DNA of 64,000 nt, taken from contig NZ_JAPKNA010000002.1 of assembly GCF_026344135.1 (NCBI RefSeq), positions 682,001 through 746,000 on the forward strand. Direction: 5' to 3'. The stretch comes from Alcaligenes parafaecalis (GTDB taxonomy: Bacteria; Pseudomonadota; Gammaproteobacteria; Burkholderiales; Burkholderiaceae_B). Position numbers and translations under genes: made by a program. The notes under the pieces were generated by a model that saw only the letters and a list, made by a program, of their open reading frames with translations, made no database searches and had not been told where the DNA came from. Within the stretch, counting starts at the first letter, position 1; each line of letters begins with the position of its first letter. Positions 1 through 8,236 of this stretch are shown here, one piece after another.

Positions 1-567
1 CTGGCAGCAGGTGGATTGCGCCGCAGTGATGTGGATCTGCTGAGCGTGGATGCGGCTGGCAAGGCCGCCACCTATGCCGTGGGTCGGGCAGATGCGGTTA
101 TTTCAACTATTCCGTTTGTCTTGGCCTCGGTGTCGCGTCAACGTGAGTCCAATGCCATTCCTTTTGCCCAGCATGGTCTGGATATGGTCAGCTTTGGCCT
201 GTTCACCAGCGAATCCAAGCTGGCCAGTCGTGGCGCGGAGCTGACGGCATTCTCTAATGTGGTCGCCAAGTCCTGGAACTACATTTACAACGGTCACGAG
301 CAGGAAGCTGTGGATGCGATTGTGGCGCAACGCCCCAATGCGCGTTTGGACAAAGCGATCTTGCTGGACCAGTTGAACATTCTTAAAACCTACTTTGGCC
401 CAGCCGTCGGGCAAGGCAGCATTGGTGTGAACCAGCCTGCGGATTGGGACAAGACGATTGCCACGCTGGAGCGGGTGGAGTTGATTCCCGCTGGTCAGAA
501 AGCCACGGATTTCTACCAGTCCGGCGTGGTGACGACGCAATCCCTGACCGCGCTGGAGCAGAAGTAA
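1..567 (+). CDS. ABC transporter substrate-binding protein (NMT1/TauA-type), 5' end missing
   Basis: The frame is open from base 1, so the gene begins left of the window and only about the last 188 residues are present. The visible part resembles the C-terminal lobe of NMT1/THI5/SsuA-like periplasmic receptors, with an STIPFV turn followed by the alpha/beta lobe and long C-terminal helices. The stop overlaps the start of the ATPase gene in the form TAATG, so this is the receptor of a three-gene importer with the next two genes. Relatives bind sulfonates, pyrimidine precursors or aromatic acids; the ligand cannot be read from this fragment. The family call rests mainly on gene context and fold-level similarity. 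Confidence 0.8.
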   Translation: MAAGGLRRSDVDLLSVDAAGKAATYAVGRADAVISTIPFVLASVSRQRESNAIPFAQHGLDMVSFGLFTSESKLASRGAELTAFSNVVAKSWNYIYNGHEQEAVDAIVAQRPNARLDKAILLDQLNILKTYFGPAVGQGSIGVNQPADWDKTIATLERVELIPAGQKATDFYQSGVVTTQSLTALEQK

Positions 568-1346
568 TGGCGGCGCGGGTTCTTTCTCAAGATGTGCGCA
601 AGCGCTTTGAAGGTGCGCGGGATGTGCTGGCCCTGGATGGCATTAATGTCGATATTCAACCCGGCCAGTTCATCAGCATTCTGGGCCCTAGCGGCTGCGG
701 GAAAAGCACCTTCTTGCGTTGTGTGGCCGGGCTGGAAGATATCAGTAGTGGCTCCCTGACGGTAGACCAGCAACCCGTCAGCGGCCCGCCCGATCAGGTG
801 GGCATGGTGTTCCAGCGCGATGCCCTGCTGGAGTGGCGCACCATACGCGACAACATTCTGTTGCCCCTGGAGTTCGCGGGCAAACGTACGGCGGACTATC
901 TGGACAAGGTGGATGCCTTGCTGGCCTTGACGGGCCTGTCCCAGTTTGCGGATAGCTATCCGCGCCAGTTGTCTGGTGGCATGCGCCAGCGCGCTTCCAT
1001 CTGCCGCGCTCTGGTCGATGACCCACGCCTGCTGCTGATGGATGAGCCTTTCGGTGCGCTGGACGCACTGACGCGCGACAACATGAACGCCGAGTTGCAA
1101 CGCATCTGGATGAAAACGGGCAACACCACCTTGTTTGTGACGCACGGCATTGCCGAAGCCGTGTTTCTGGCTGATACCGTGCTGGTGTTTTCCTCCCGTC
1201 CGGGCCGCATCCTGGAACAGATCCACATCGACTTCCCCCGTCCTCGCCCGCTGTCTCTACGCGAGACCCCGGAGTTCGGGCGTCATGTGGCTCATATCCG
1301 CCAATTGTTTGGTATTGCCGATGGTGCAGGAGATAGCCATGAGTAA
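567..1346 (+). CDS. ABC transporter ATP-binding protein (SsuB/TauB-type)
   Basis: This 259-residue ATPase would energise the importer formed with its two neighbours. It has a Walker A motif (GPSGCGKST), the signature LSGGMRQR, a Walker B segment LLLMDEPFGALD and the H-loop THGIAEAVFLAD typical of the nitrate/sulfonate/taurine subfamily. The start at 567 overlaps the receptor stop by one base, which implies translational coupling. A longer in-frame extension to 444 exists but lies inside the receptor gene. The stop overlaps the permease start by eight bases. Confidence 0.93.
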   Translation: MAARVLSQDVRKRFEGARDVLALDGINVDIQPGQFISILGPSGCGKSTFLRCVAGLEDISSGSLTVDQQPVSGPPDQVGMVFQRDALLEWRTIRDNILLPLEFAGKRTADYLDKVDALLALTGLSQFADSYPRQLSGGMRQRASICRALVDDPRLLLMDEPFGALDALTRDNMNAELQRIWMKTGNTTLFVTHGIAEAVFLADTVLVFSSRPGRILEQIHIDFPRPRPLSLRETPEFGRHVAHIRQLFGIADGAGDSHE

Positions 1347-2100
1347 AGCCTTGCGTTCCATGCCCTCCTGGTTGGCGGGCGTGGTCTCTACCGTCGTGGT
1401 GTTGTTGGCGTGGGAACTAATTTGTTGGCTGGGGCAGGTGCGGGAAGTGATTTTGCCGCGCCCCTCGCTGATTCTGGAGGATTTGTATGGCGAACTGGGT
1501 TGGTACATGGGTCAAGCGTTATACACGCTCGGCATCACGCTGGCTGGATTTGTACTGGCCGCCGTAGGCGGCGTGCTGATCGCGGTCGCTTTAGTGGGTT
1601 CACCGCTCTTCGAGCGTTTTTGCTATCCCCTGATTGTGGGTTTTAACAGTATTCCGAAAGTCGCTCTGGCACCCCTGTTCGTGGTCTGGATGGGCACCGG
1701 CTACGAGCCCAAGGTGGCTATCGCCTTTTTGATTGCCGTCTTTGCCGTGATTGTGGATACGGTGCAAGGCCTGCGCTCGGTCTCGCCGGACATTCTGGAC
1801 TTGGGCCGTGTCCTGAAAGGTGGGCCGGTCGCCCTGTTTTTCAAGGTGCGTTTGCCTTCGGCGCTGCCGTCCATCATGGCAGGCCTGAAAGTGGCTCTAT
1901 CCCTGGCTTTGGTGGGAGCCATTGTGGGCGAATTCGTGTCCTCCCAGCGGGGGCTGGGCTTTGTGATCATGAGCGCCCAGGGGGTGTTTGACACCGTGCG
2001 CGTGTTCTCCGCCCTGTTTATTTTGGCCGTGATGGGTCTGGTGTTGTATTTCCTGCTGGACGCAGTTGAAAAGCGCGCTACCCGTTTTCGGTCCAACTAG
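1339..2100 (+). CDS. ABC transporter permease (SsuC/TauC-type)
   Basis: A 253-residue inner-membrane permease of the BPD transport superfamily. About six hydrophobic segments are visible, and the EAA-like loop that docks with the ATPase lies around DLGRVLKGGPVALFFKVRLP. The start chosen is the ATG at 1339, inside the end of the ATPase gene; the longer upstream reading is an out-of-frame shadow of that gene. It completes a receptor-ATPase-permease set. Substrate unknown; sulfonate, pyrimidine precursor or aromatic acid are the usual options. Confidence 0.92.
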   Translation: MSKALRSMPSWLAGVVSTVVVLLAWELICWLGQVREVILPRPSLILEDLYGELGWYMGQALYTLGITLAGFVLAAVGGVLIAVALVGSPLFERFCYPLIVGFNSIPKVALAPLFVVWMGTGYEPKVAIAFLIAVFAVIVDTVQGLRSVSPDILDLGRVLKGGPVALFFKVRLPSALPSIMAGLKVALSLALVGAIVGEFVSSQRGLGFVIMSAQGVFDTVRVFSALFILAVMGLVLYFLLDAVEKRATRFRSN

Positions 2101-2138
2101 ATTTCAACTAACTTCAACGCAGAAAATCTGGGGGATTG

Positions 2139-2747
2139 ATGCAATCTTTACTAAAACTATCAAGGGCGATCGACAGCCTGAATCAGCTATGTGGCCGGGT
2201 GGTCATGTGGGTGGTTCTGCTGGTGGTGTTGATCAGTTCCTATAACGCCATTGCGCGTAAATTTTTCGATTCCAGCTCCAATGCCTGGCTGGAAGTGCAA
2301 TGGTATTTGTTTGGCGCCTTGTTCCTGCTGACCGGTGGCTACACCTTTTTGCGCAACGAACACGTACGCGTGGACGTGCTGGCCTCGCGCCTGTCCGAGC
2401 GCAAGCAGATCATGATTGAAGCGGCGTGTGTGGTGCTGTTCATGCTGCCTGCCTGTATCGCCATCATGGCCTTGTCCTGGCCGGTGTTCATGGACTCTTA
2501 TCTGACGCAGGAAGTGTCCTCCAACTCCGGTGGCCTGATTCGCTGGCCCGCCAAACTGATTATTCCTATTGGTTTCGCCCTGATTTCCCTGCAGGGGATT
2601 TCGCATCTGATCAAGTGCATTGGTTTTTTGCGTGGCGCTTGCCCCAACCCCAACAAGAAGTTGCAGGAAAAAACGCCCGAAGAGTTGCTGGCTGAAGAAA
2701 TTGCACGGCAAGCCGAGGCCAAGTTAGTGCATCAACAGAAAGGCTGA
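2139..2747 (+). CDS. TRAP transporter small permease (DctQ family)
   Basis: A 202-residue protein with four predicted membrane helices, the normal size for the DctQ subunit of TRAP carriers. The motif NAWLEVQWYLFG and the following FLRNEHVRVDV are characteristic of the mannitol/chloroaromatic TRAP subgroup. A GGGGG stretch sits just before the ATG at 2139; a TTG three bases earlier is possible. It lies 38 bases after the ABC permease and 8 bases before the large TRAP subunit, so it is probably cotranscribed with both. Confidence 0.9.
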   Translation: MQSLLKLSRAIDSLNQLCGRVVMWVVLLVVLISSYNAIARKFFDSSSNAWLEVQWYLFGALFLLTGGYTFLRNEHVRVDVLASRLSERKQIMIEAACVVLFMLPACIAIMALSWPVFMDSYLTQEVSSNSGGLIRWPAKLIIPIGFALISLQGISHLIKCIGFLRGACPNPNKKLQEKTPEELLAEEIARQAEAKLVHQQKG

Positions 2748-2755
2748 ACCAGATC

Positions 2756-4432
2756 ATGATGGATTTATTTGTCGCCAATATGGCGCCAGTGATGTTTGCA
2801 TCACTGATTGTTTTCTTGCTGCTGGGCTTTCCGGTTGCCTTTGCTCTGGCCGCCAACGGCATGGTGTTCGGCCTGATTGGTGTGGAAATGGGCCTGTTCA
2901 ACTGGTCCTTGTTCCAGGCCTTGCCGCTGCGGGTGTTTGGCATCATGGCCAACGATACCTTGCTGGCCATTCCTTTCTTTACCTTTATGGGGCTGATTCT
3001 GGAGCGTTCGGGCATGGCGGAAGATCTGCTCGATACGATTGGCCAGTTGTTTGGCTCCATGCCTGGTGGCCTGGCGATTGCCGTGGTGTTTGTGGGTGCC
3101 ATGCTGGCCGCCACAACCGGTGTGGTGTCGGCATCGGTCATTTCCATGGGCCTGATCTCCCTGCCTATCATGCTGCGTTACGGCTATAGCCGTCGACTGG
3201 CAACTGGGGTAATTGCCGCCTCGGGAACACTGTCGCAGATTATTCCGCCATCCCTGGTGCTGATTGTGCTGGCTGACCAGTTGGGTCGTTCGGTCGGCGA
3301 TATGTACCGTGGCGCGATGGTGCCCGGTCTGGTGCTGACAGGTGCCTACCTGCTTTACATCCTGATTCTGGCTGTGCTGCGTCCCAAGGATGTGCCCCCC
3401 ATTCCCGTTGAGCATCGTACGTACTCGGAGGCCAATGGCCGTTCGGGCTCCCGTTCCTTGTGTGTGCTCCTGCTGATCTCTCTGGTTGCCGGTTATGTGC
3501 TGGACGAGTTCTGGATTGACCCCAATGGCCCGGTTGATGAGAAAGTCATCATTGGAATTTTGCTGGTAGGTGGTGTGGCCTTCTTGCTGGCTCTGATCAA
3601 CAAGTGGCTCAAGCTGGGTTTGTTGTCGGTATTGGCCGAGCGTGTCGTGTTTGTAATGATCCCGCCGCTGGGGCTGATCTTCCTGGTGCTGGGCACGATC
3701 TTCCTGGGGATTGCTACCCCTACCGAAGGCGGCGCGATGGGCGCAGTCGGTGCCATCCTGATGGCCGTCAGCCGTGGTCGACTGAGCATTGATTTGCTCA
3801 AGCAGGCTATGGACACCACAGCCAAGCTGTCCTGCTTTGTGATGTTCATTCTGATCGGTTCCACCATCTTCTCGCTGACTTTCCGTGGTGTGGACGGCGA
3901 CCTGTGGGTGGAGCACCTGCTGATTGACCTGCCAGGTGGTGAATACGGCTTCCTGATTCTGGTCAGTGTGCTGGTATTTGTCTTGGCCTTTTTCCTGGAT
4001 TTCTTCGAGCTGGCTTTCATCATCGTGCCTTTGCTGGGGCCGGTGGCTGACAAGATGGGTATCGATTTAATCTGGTTTGGCGTGCTCTTAGCCGTTAATA
4101 TGCAAACATCCTTTATGCATCCACCATTTGGCTTCTCACTATTTTATTTGCGCTCGGTGGCGCCCAAGGATGATTACATCGACAAAGTGACCAAAAAGAA
4201 GATCCCGGGTGTGGCCACAGGCGACATTTACTGGGGCTCCGTACCCTTTATCTGCATCCAGATTGTGATGATTGTCATAGTGCTGCTGTTCCCCGGCATG
4301 GTGACGCACTACAAGGGCACGGGCGCCAAAATTGATCCCAATACAGTCACGATCGAAATGCAGGATGAATACGGCGACAACCTGAATCCCTTTGATGATT
4401 CGGGCGATAGCGGCATGCCGATATTCAAGTAA
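2756..4432 (+). CDS. TRAP transporter large permease (DctM family, long form)
   Basis: A 558-residue membrane protein with about twelve or more hydrophobic segments. It is longer than the common 425-residue DctM and matches the long large-subunit subgroup linked to mannitol and chloroaromatic uptake. The conserved GIATPTEGGAMGA loop and FFLDFFELAFIIVPLL segment of the DctM fold are visible. Two adjacent ATG codons (2756, 2759) could serve as start. The carrier also needs a periplasmic DctP receptor, and none is encoded in this window. It probably imports an organic acid by sodium symport; the substrate is unknown. Confidence 0.92.
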   Translation: MMDLFVANMAPVMFASLIVFLLLGFPVAFALAANGMVFGLIGVEMGLFNWSLFQALPLRVFGIMANDTLLAIPFFTFMGLILERSGMAEDLLDTIGQLFGSMPGGLAIAVVFVGAMLAATTGVVSASVISMGLISLPIMLRYGYSRRLATGVIAASGTLSQIIPPSLVLIVLADQLGRSVGDMYRGAMVPGLVLTGAYLLYILILAVLRPKDVPPIPVEHRTYSEANGRSGSRSLCVLLLISLVAGYVLDEFWIDPNGPVDEKVIIGILLVGGVAFLLALINKWLKLGLLSVLAERVVFVMIPPLGLIFLVLGTIFLGIATPTEGGAMGAVGAILMAVSRGRLSIDLLKQAMDTTAKLSCFVMFILIGSTIFSLTFRGVDGDLWVEHLLIDLPGGEYGFLILVSVLVFVLAFFLDFFELAFIIVPLLGPVADKMGIDLIWFGVLLAVNMQTSFMHPPFGFSLFYLRSVAPKDDYIDKVTKKKIPGVATGDIYWGSVPFICIQIVMIVIVLLFPGMVTHYKGTGAKIDPNTVTIEMQDEYGDNLNPFDDSGDSGMPIFK

Positions 4433-4456
4433 ACACAGGAAAGACAGGAGACGACT

Positions 4457-5479
4457 ATGGAGAGCCTGGATGTCAGGGTATTGCGCCAGTTGCAAGAGTG
4501 GCGCGCACAAGGACGTGATGCCATTCTGGTCACGGTTGTGCAGACCTGGGGTTCGTCCCCCCGTCCAGAGGGCTCCATCATGGCTCTGGAAAAGGGTGGG
4601 GCGGTGGTCGGATCGGTCTCGGGCGGTTGTATCGAGGACGATCTGATCCGCGCCTATCACGACCCTGAAGGGAGCGATAAACGCCTGCATGGGGATGGCC
4701 GCCCCCAACTGCTGACCTATGGCATCAGCGCGGATGAAGCGCACCGCTTTGGTCTGCCCTGCGGGGGCACGATACGCTTGCTGGTGGAGTTCAACCCCTG
4801 CCCGCAAGCCTTGTCGGATGTGCTGGGTTTGCTGGACCAGCGTCATCTGGTGCAACGCCATGTGGATCTGCACACTGGCCGTGCCTGGGGCAGCACCACC
4901 CGTGTTCCAGCGGCTTTGCACCTTAGCCAGGATTGCCTGTCTGTCACCTTTGGCCCGTCCTATCGGCTCCTGCTGATCGGGGGCGGGCAATTGTCCGAAT
5001 ACGTGGCCACCATTGCCTTGTTCAATGGCTTTGATGTGACGGTGTGCGATCCGCGCAGCGAGCATATTCAGGGCTGGAGCGTGGCGGGCGCACGTGTGGT
5101 CAGCGGCATGCCCGATGACGAGGTCATCGCCTGCGTGCCAGATCGGCGCACCGCCATTGTGGCCCTGACGCACGACCCCAAGCTGGACGATATGGCCTTG
5201 CTGGAGGCGCTGAAAAGCAGTGCCTTTTATGTGGGGGCGATTGGCTCGCGGCGTAATAACCAGAGCCGCCGCGAACGCCTGGCCGAGTACTTCGATTTGA
5301 CGGCCCAGGAAATCGACAAGCTCAAAGGCCCGATTGGTTTGTATATAGGCAGCAAAACCCCGGCAGAGATTGCGGTCAGCATCATGGCTGAAATCATTGC
5401 CATTAAAAATGGGGTGGATGTGCCGCGTGAGCTGTCTGTGGGCTCGGTCAAGGATAGGCAGGAACAGCAGTCCGCCTAA
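4457..5479 (+). CDS. XdhC/CoxI family molybdenum-hydroxylase maturation protein
   Basis: A 340-residue cytoplasmic protein of the XdhC family, which binds molybdenum cofactor, promotes its sulfuration and hands it to xanthine-dehydrogenase-type enzymes. The N-terminal XdhC_CoxI domain is marked by TWGSSPRPEGS and GSVSGGCIEDD; the C-terminal Rossmann domain starts at LLLIGGGQLSEYV. AGGAG lies six bases before the start. No molybdenum hydroxylase adjoins it; the nearest clients in this window are the nicotinate dehydrogenase subunits at 31191-37164. It closes the transport operon and is followed by a terminator. Confidence 0.9.
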   Translation: MESLDVRVLRQLQEWRAQGRDAILVTVVQTWGSSPRPEGSIMALEKGGAVVGSVSGGCIEDDLIRAYHDPEGSDKRLHGDGRPQLLTYGISADEAHRFGLPCGGTIRLLVEFNPCPQALSDVLGLLDQRHLVQRHVDLHTGRAWGSTTRVPAALHLSQDCLSVTFGPSYRLLLIGGGQLSEYVATIALFNGFDVTVCDPRSEHIQGWSVAGARVVSGMPDDEVIACVPDRRTAIVALTHDPKLDDMALLEALKSSAFYVGAIGSRRNNQSRRERLAEYFDLTAQEIDKLKGPIGLYIGSKTPAEIAVSIMAEIIAIKNGVDVPRELSVGSVKDRQEQQSA

Positions 5480-5536
5480 GCAAGTGGCTGGCGATAGCGA
5501 CAGTTCTGCATTCAGACAATTCGCACTAAGATAAGA

Positions 5537-5563
5537 GAACGGGCGGCGACCCGTTCTTTTTTT
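5537..5563 (+). terminator. Rho-independent terminator after the transporter/XdhC operon
   Basis: A seven-base-pair stem GAACGGG/CCCGTTC with a six-base loop is followed at once by seven T. It ends the rightward transcription unit that finishes at 5479. Confidence 0.9.
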
Positions 5564-5663
5564 GTCGTCGGCCAGTCCAGTATCGAACGCCTTTTCGGGA
5601 CCGCAAACGGGTGATAGTCCGTCTGTGGTCAGGTGTCTTTATTTCTGCCTTTGTGAGCCTGCC

Positions 5664-7148
5664 ATGCCCCTCGTGTCCCAATATGGTTTTTTGCCCCTCA
5701 GCGCAGCTCCCGGAAAACAGGCCCTGTACAGCCCGGCACAATGCGCCAGTATGGACGCGGCGGCACCGGGTTTCGGGGTATCCATCGAGCAATTGATGCA
5801 GGCCGCCGCCAGTGCGGTGGCGCGGACTGTGCAGAGGCACTGGCCGCAAGGGGCCGTGCTGTTCTTGTGCGGGCCGGGTAATAACGGTGGTGATGCCTTG
5901 GTGGCCGCGCAAATTCTGCGCGAACAGGGGCGGGTTGTTTCTGTGTTCAGTCTGGTGGACCCGTCCGTGCGACAAGGAACGGCTGCCTGGGCGCAATCGC
6001 AATGGCAGGGTCGCTGGGAAAGCCAGTGCCCGGATTTCCGACGTTTTTCCGTGGTGGTGGATGGTTTGCTGGGTGCGGGTCTGGATCGTGACGTAGAAGG
6101 CGAGACAGCCGCCCTGATTCAGTCCCTGGCGGCTTCCAAAGTGCCTGTGTGTGCCATTGACGTGCCGTCGGGTCTGGATGGCGCCAGCGGGCAGGTGCGC
6201 GGTGGGGTGGCGCCTGCCACGGTGACAATCAGCTTTGTACGCTACAAGCCGGGTCATGTGCTGTATCCAGGGCGGGCCTTGTGCGGCAAGCTGGAACTGG
6301 CCGATATAGGCATGCCTGCCCCCGCTTTGCAGGAGCCCAATACCTGGTTGAATGAACCAGCTTTGTGGCAAGGCCATTTGCCGCAGTTGGGGGCCCGGAG
6401 TCACAAATACACCCGTGGACATGCCTTGGTGGTTGGGGGCGAACGAATGACGGGTGCCAGTCGTCTGGCGGCCCGTGCTGCGCAACGCGCTGGAGCTGGG
6501 CTGGTCAGCATGGCAGTGCCGCCTTCAGTCTGGCCCGTTTACGCCAGCGCAATGGACAGCATTATGGTGGCGCCTTTGGATGAAACCATTAGCACGGACG
6601 AACGGATTCGTGCCTGGCTGGTGGGGCCCGGAGCGGGCCTGGGGGAGGCGACCCGTCGTCTGACCTTGGCTTTGTTGGCGACCGGGAAACCGTGTGTGCT
6701 GGATGCGGATGCAATCAGCAGCTTTGCCGAACAGCCGCAGGAATTGCTGGATGCTTTGCACGAGCAATGTGTGTTGACTCCGCATGCCGGGGAGTTCGTT
6801 CGTGTTTTTGATGGCGGAGCAGATAGGTTGGAAGCCGCGCGTCTGGCGGCTCGGCAATGCGGGGCTGTGTTGGTTCTGAAGGGGGCGGATACGGTGATTG
6901 CCGCGCCGGACGGACGAGCCTTGATCAATGCCTGCGCGCCCCCCTGGTTGGCGACAGGAGGCAGCGGTGATGTATTGGCCGGTTTGGTGTGCGGCTTGTT
7001 GACCCAGGGCATGCCTGCTTTTGAGGCAGCAGGCGCTGCCGTCTGGCTTCATTCACAAGCCGCCCTGGAGTTTGGCCCCGGCCTGATTCCAGAAGATCTG
7101 TTGCAGGTGCTGCCGCGCGTTTGGCAGCGGCTTCTGTCCAGAGCCTAG
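5664..7148 (+). CDS. nnrD: Bifunctional NAD(P)HX epimerase / ADP-dependent NAD(P)HX dehydratase
   Basis: A 494-residue two-domain repair enzyme. The N-terminal half (about residues 1-215) is the YjeF_N epimerase that interconverts R- and S-NAD(P)HX; it contains LCGPGNNGGDALVAA and IDVPSGLDG. The C-terminal half (about 225-490) is the ribokinase-like dehydratase with LTPHAGEF and ATGGSGDVLAG, which restores NAD(P)H using ADP. The ATG at 5664 is preferred: the 34 upstream codons back to 5562 overlap the terminator T-run and lack family features. It ends nine bases before a convergent transporter gene. Confidence 0.95.
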   Translation: MPLVSQYGFLPLSAAPGKQALYSPAQCASMDAAAPGFGVSIEQLMQAAASAVARTVQRHWPQGAVLFLCGPGNNGGDALVAAQILREQGRVVSVFSLVDPSVRQGTAAWAQSQWQGRWESQCPDFRRFSVVVDGLLGAGLDRDVEGETAALIQSLAASKVPVCAIDVPSGLDGASGQVRGGVAPATVTISFVRYKPGHVLYPGRALCGKLELADIGMPAPALQEPNTWLNEPALWQGHLPQLGARSHKYTRGHALVVGGERMTGASRLAARAAQRAGAGLVSMAVPPSVWPVYASAMDSIMVAPLDETISTDERIRAWLVGPGAGLGEATRRLTLALLATGKPCVLDADAISSFAEQPQELLDALHEQCVLTPHAGEFVRVFDGGADRLEAARLAARQCGAVLVLKGADTVIAAPDGRALINACAPPWLATGGSGDVLAGLVCGLLTQGMPAFEAAGAAVWLHSQAALEFGPGLIPEDLLQVLPRVWQRLLSRA

Positions 7149-7157
7149 TTTCTGCTG

Positions 7158-8084
7158 TTATTTATTACGGGGTGCGCGTTGGTAAGCCAGGGCAATAATC
7201 CCGCTTAGCACCACGGCCCCACCCAGCAATTGGGTGGAGTTCAAGGTTTGCTTCAGAATCAGCCAACCCAGAATCAGGGAAGCCACCGGCTCCATATTCA
7301 TGAAGGGTGCGTTGCGCGTCATGTCCAGCCGTGGGGCCAGTACAAACAGGGTTACAAAGCCCGTGGTGTACAGCGCACAGACCAGCGACAGGGCAATCCA
7401 GCCAACAGCATCGTGGGGCAGGGATGAGCCACCGGGCAGCAGCCCCAAGGGGCTCAGGGCAATCAGGCAGACCAGAGTTTGGCTGATGGTACAGAAACTG
7501 CGTACCAGACCGGGCAGGGGCGCCAGTTTATTTTCTGTAATCCACAGGCCAATGGCAAAGGTCAGGGCAGTCAGCAGGCTGCATACCACGCCCAGCACCC
7601 ATTGCGCATCCAGCGTTGCGCCCTTGATCAGGCTAGGTGTATCCAGTGCCAGCAAGAGACCGACCAGAATCGCCACCATGATGATGGAGGTCTTGCGAGT
7701 CGGTTTGTGCCCACCCAGTACCCAGGTCAGCAGGGCCAGCAGAATCGGGTACATATTGGCCACCAGCAAGGCCAGGGCCACCGGGATGCGGGCAATAGAG
7801 GAGTAAATCAGCATGCACTGCAGGGTGATCAGCCCGCCCAGCATCAGTTGCCAGCCCAGATACTGACGCGGCACATGCAAGGCTTGCTTGCGCCAGATCA
7901 GCAGCATGCTCAAGGCCAGGGTGGCTGCGGCCGAGCGGAAAATAACGGAGATGATGAGCCCGGTGCCGTGGTCCAGCGCCACTTTGGCCGCAATATGGTT
8001 GGCGGCGAAGGAGCTGCCCAGCATCAACAGCAAAATAATGGCAAGGTGGCGGGGCAGTAAAGCGGAAGACGTTGCGGGCGGCAT
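7158..8084 (-). CDS. EamA/DMT-family transporter
   Basis: A 308-residue inner-membrane protein with ten predicted hydrophobic helices in two repeats of five, the standard architecture of the drug/metabolite transporter superfamily (RhaT/YdcZ/EamA type). The opening SSFAANHIAAKVALDHG resembles the first EamA helix. Members mostly export amino acids or metabolites, but substrate cannot be predicted from sequence. It is transcribed alone, convergent with the NAD(P)HX repair gene and divergent from the cardiolipin synthase. Confidence 0.9.
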   Translation of the reverse strand: MPPATSSALLPRHLAIILLLMLGSSFAANHIAAKVALDHGTGLIISVIFRSAAATLALSMLLIWRKQALHVPRQYLGWQLMLGGLITLQCMLIYSSIARIPVALALLVANMYPILLALLTWVLGGHKPTRKTSIIMVAILVGLLLALDTPSLIKGATLDAQWVLGVVCSLLTALTFAIGLWITENKLAPLPGLVRSFCTISQTLVCLIALSPLGLLPGGSSLPHDAVGWIALSLVCALYTTGFVTLFVLAPRLDMTRNAPFMNMEPVASLILGWLILKQTLNSTQLLGGAVVLSGIIALAYQRAPRNK

Positions 8085-8236
8085 GCTATTTGTTTCAGGT
8101 TTAAAGTATGGGTTGGTGCTTTATTGTTGTCCGCCCTGTCACTTGCTGCAAGTATTGATTGCGAAACGTGCCAGCGGTCTGCCGGGATGGCGGTGCTACT
8201 ATGTGCAGCGATGCCCATGTCCACAGAGATGCTTTC

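Noticed and set aside
2801..3916. 371-codon frame antisense to the TRAP large permease
   Set aside because: Gln/His-rich composition typical of the complement of a hydrophobic membrane gene; no motif.
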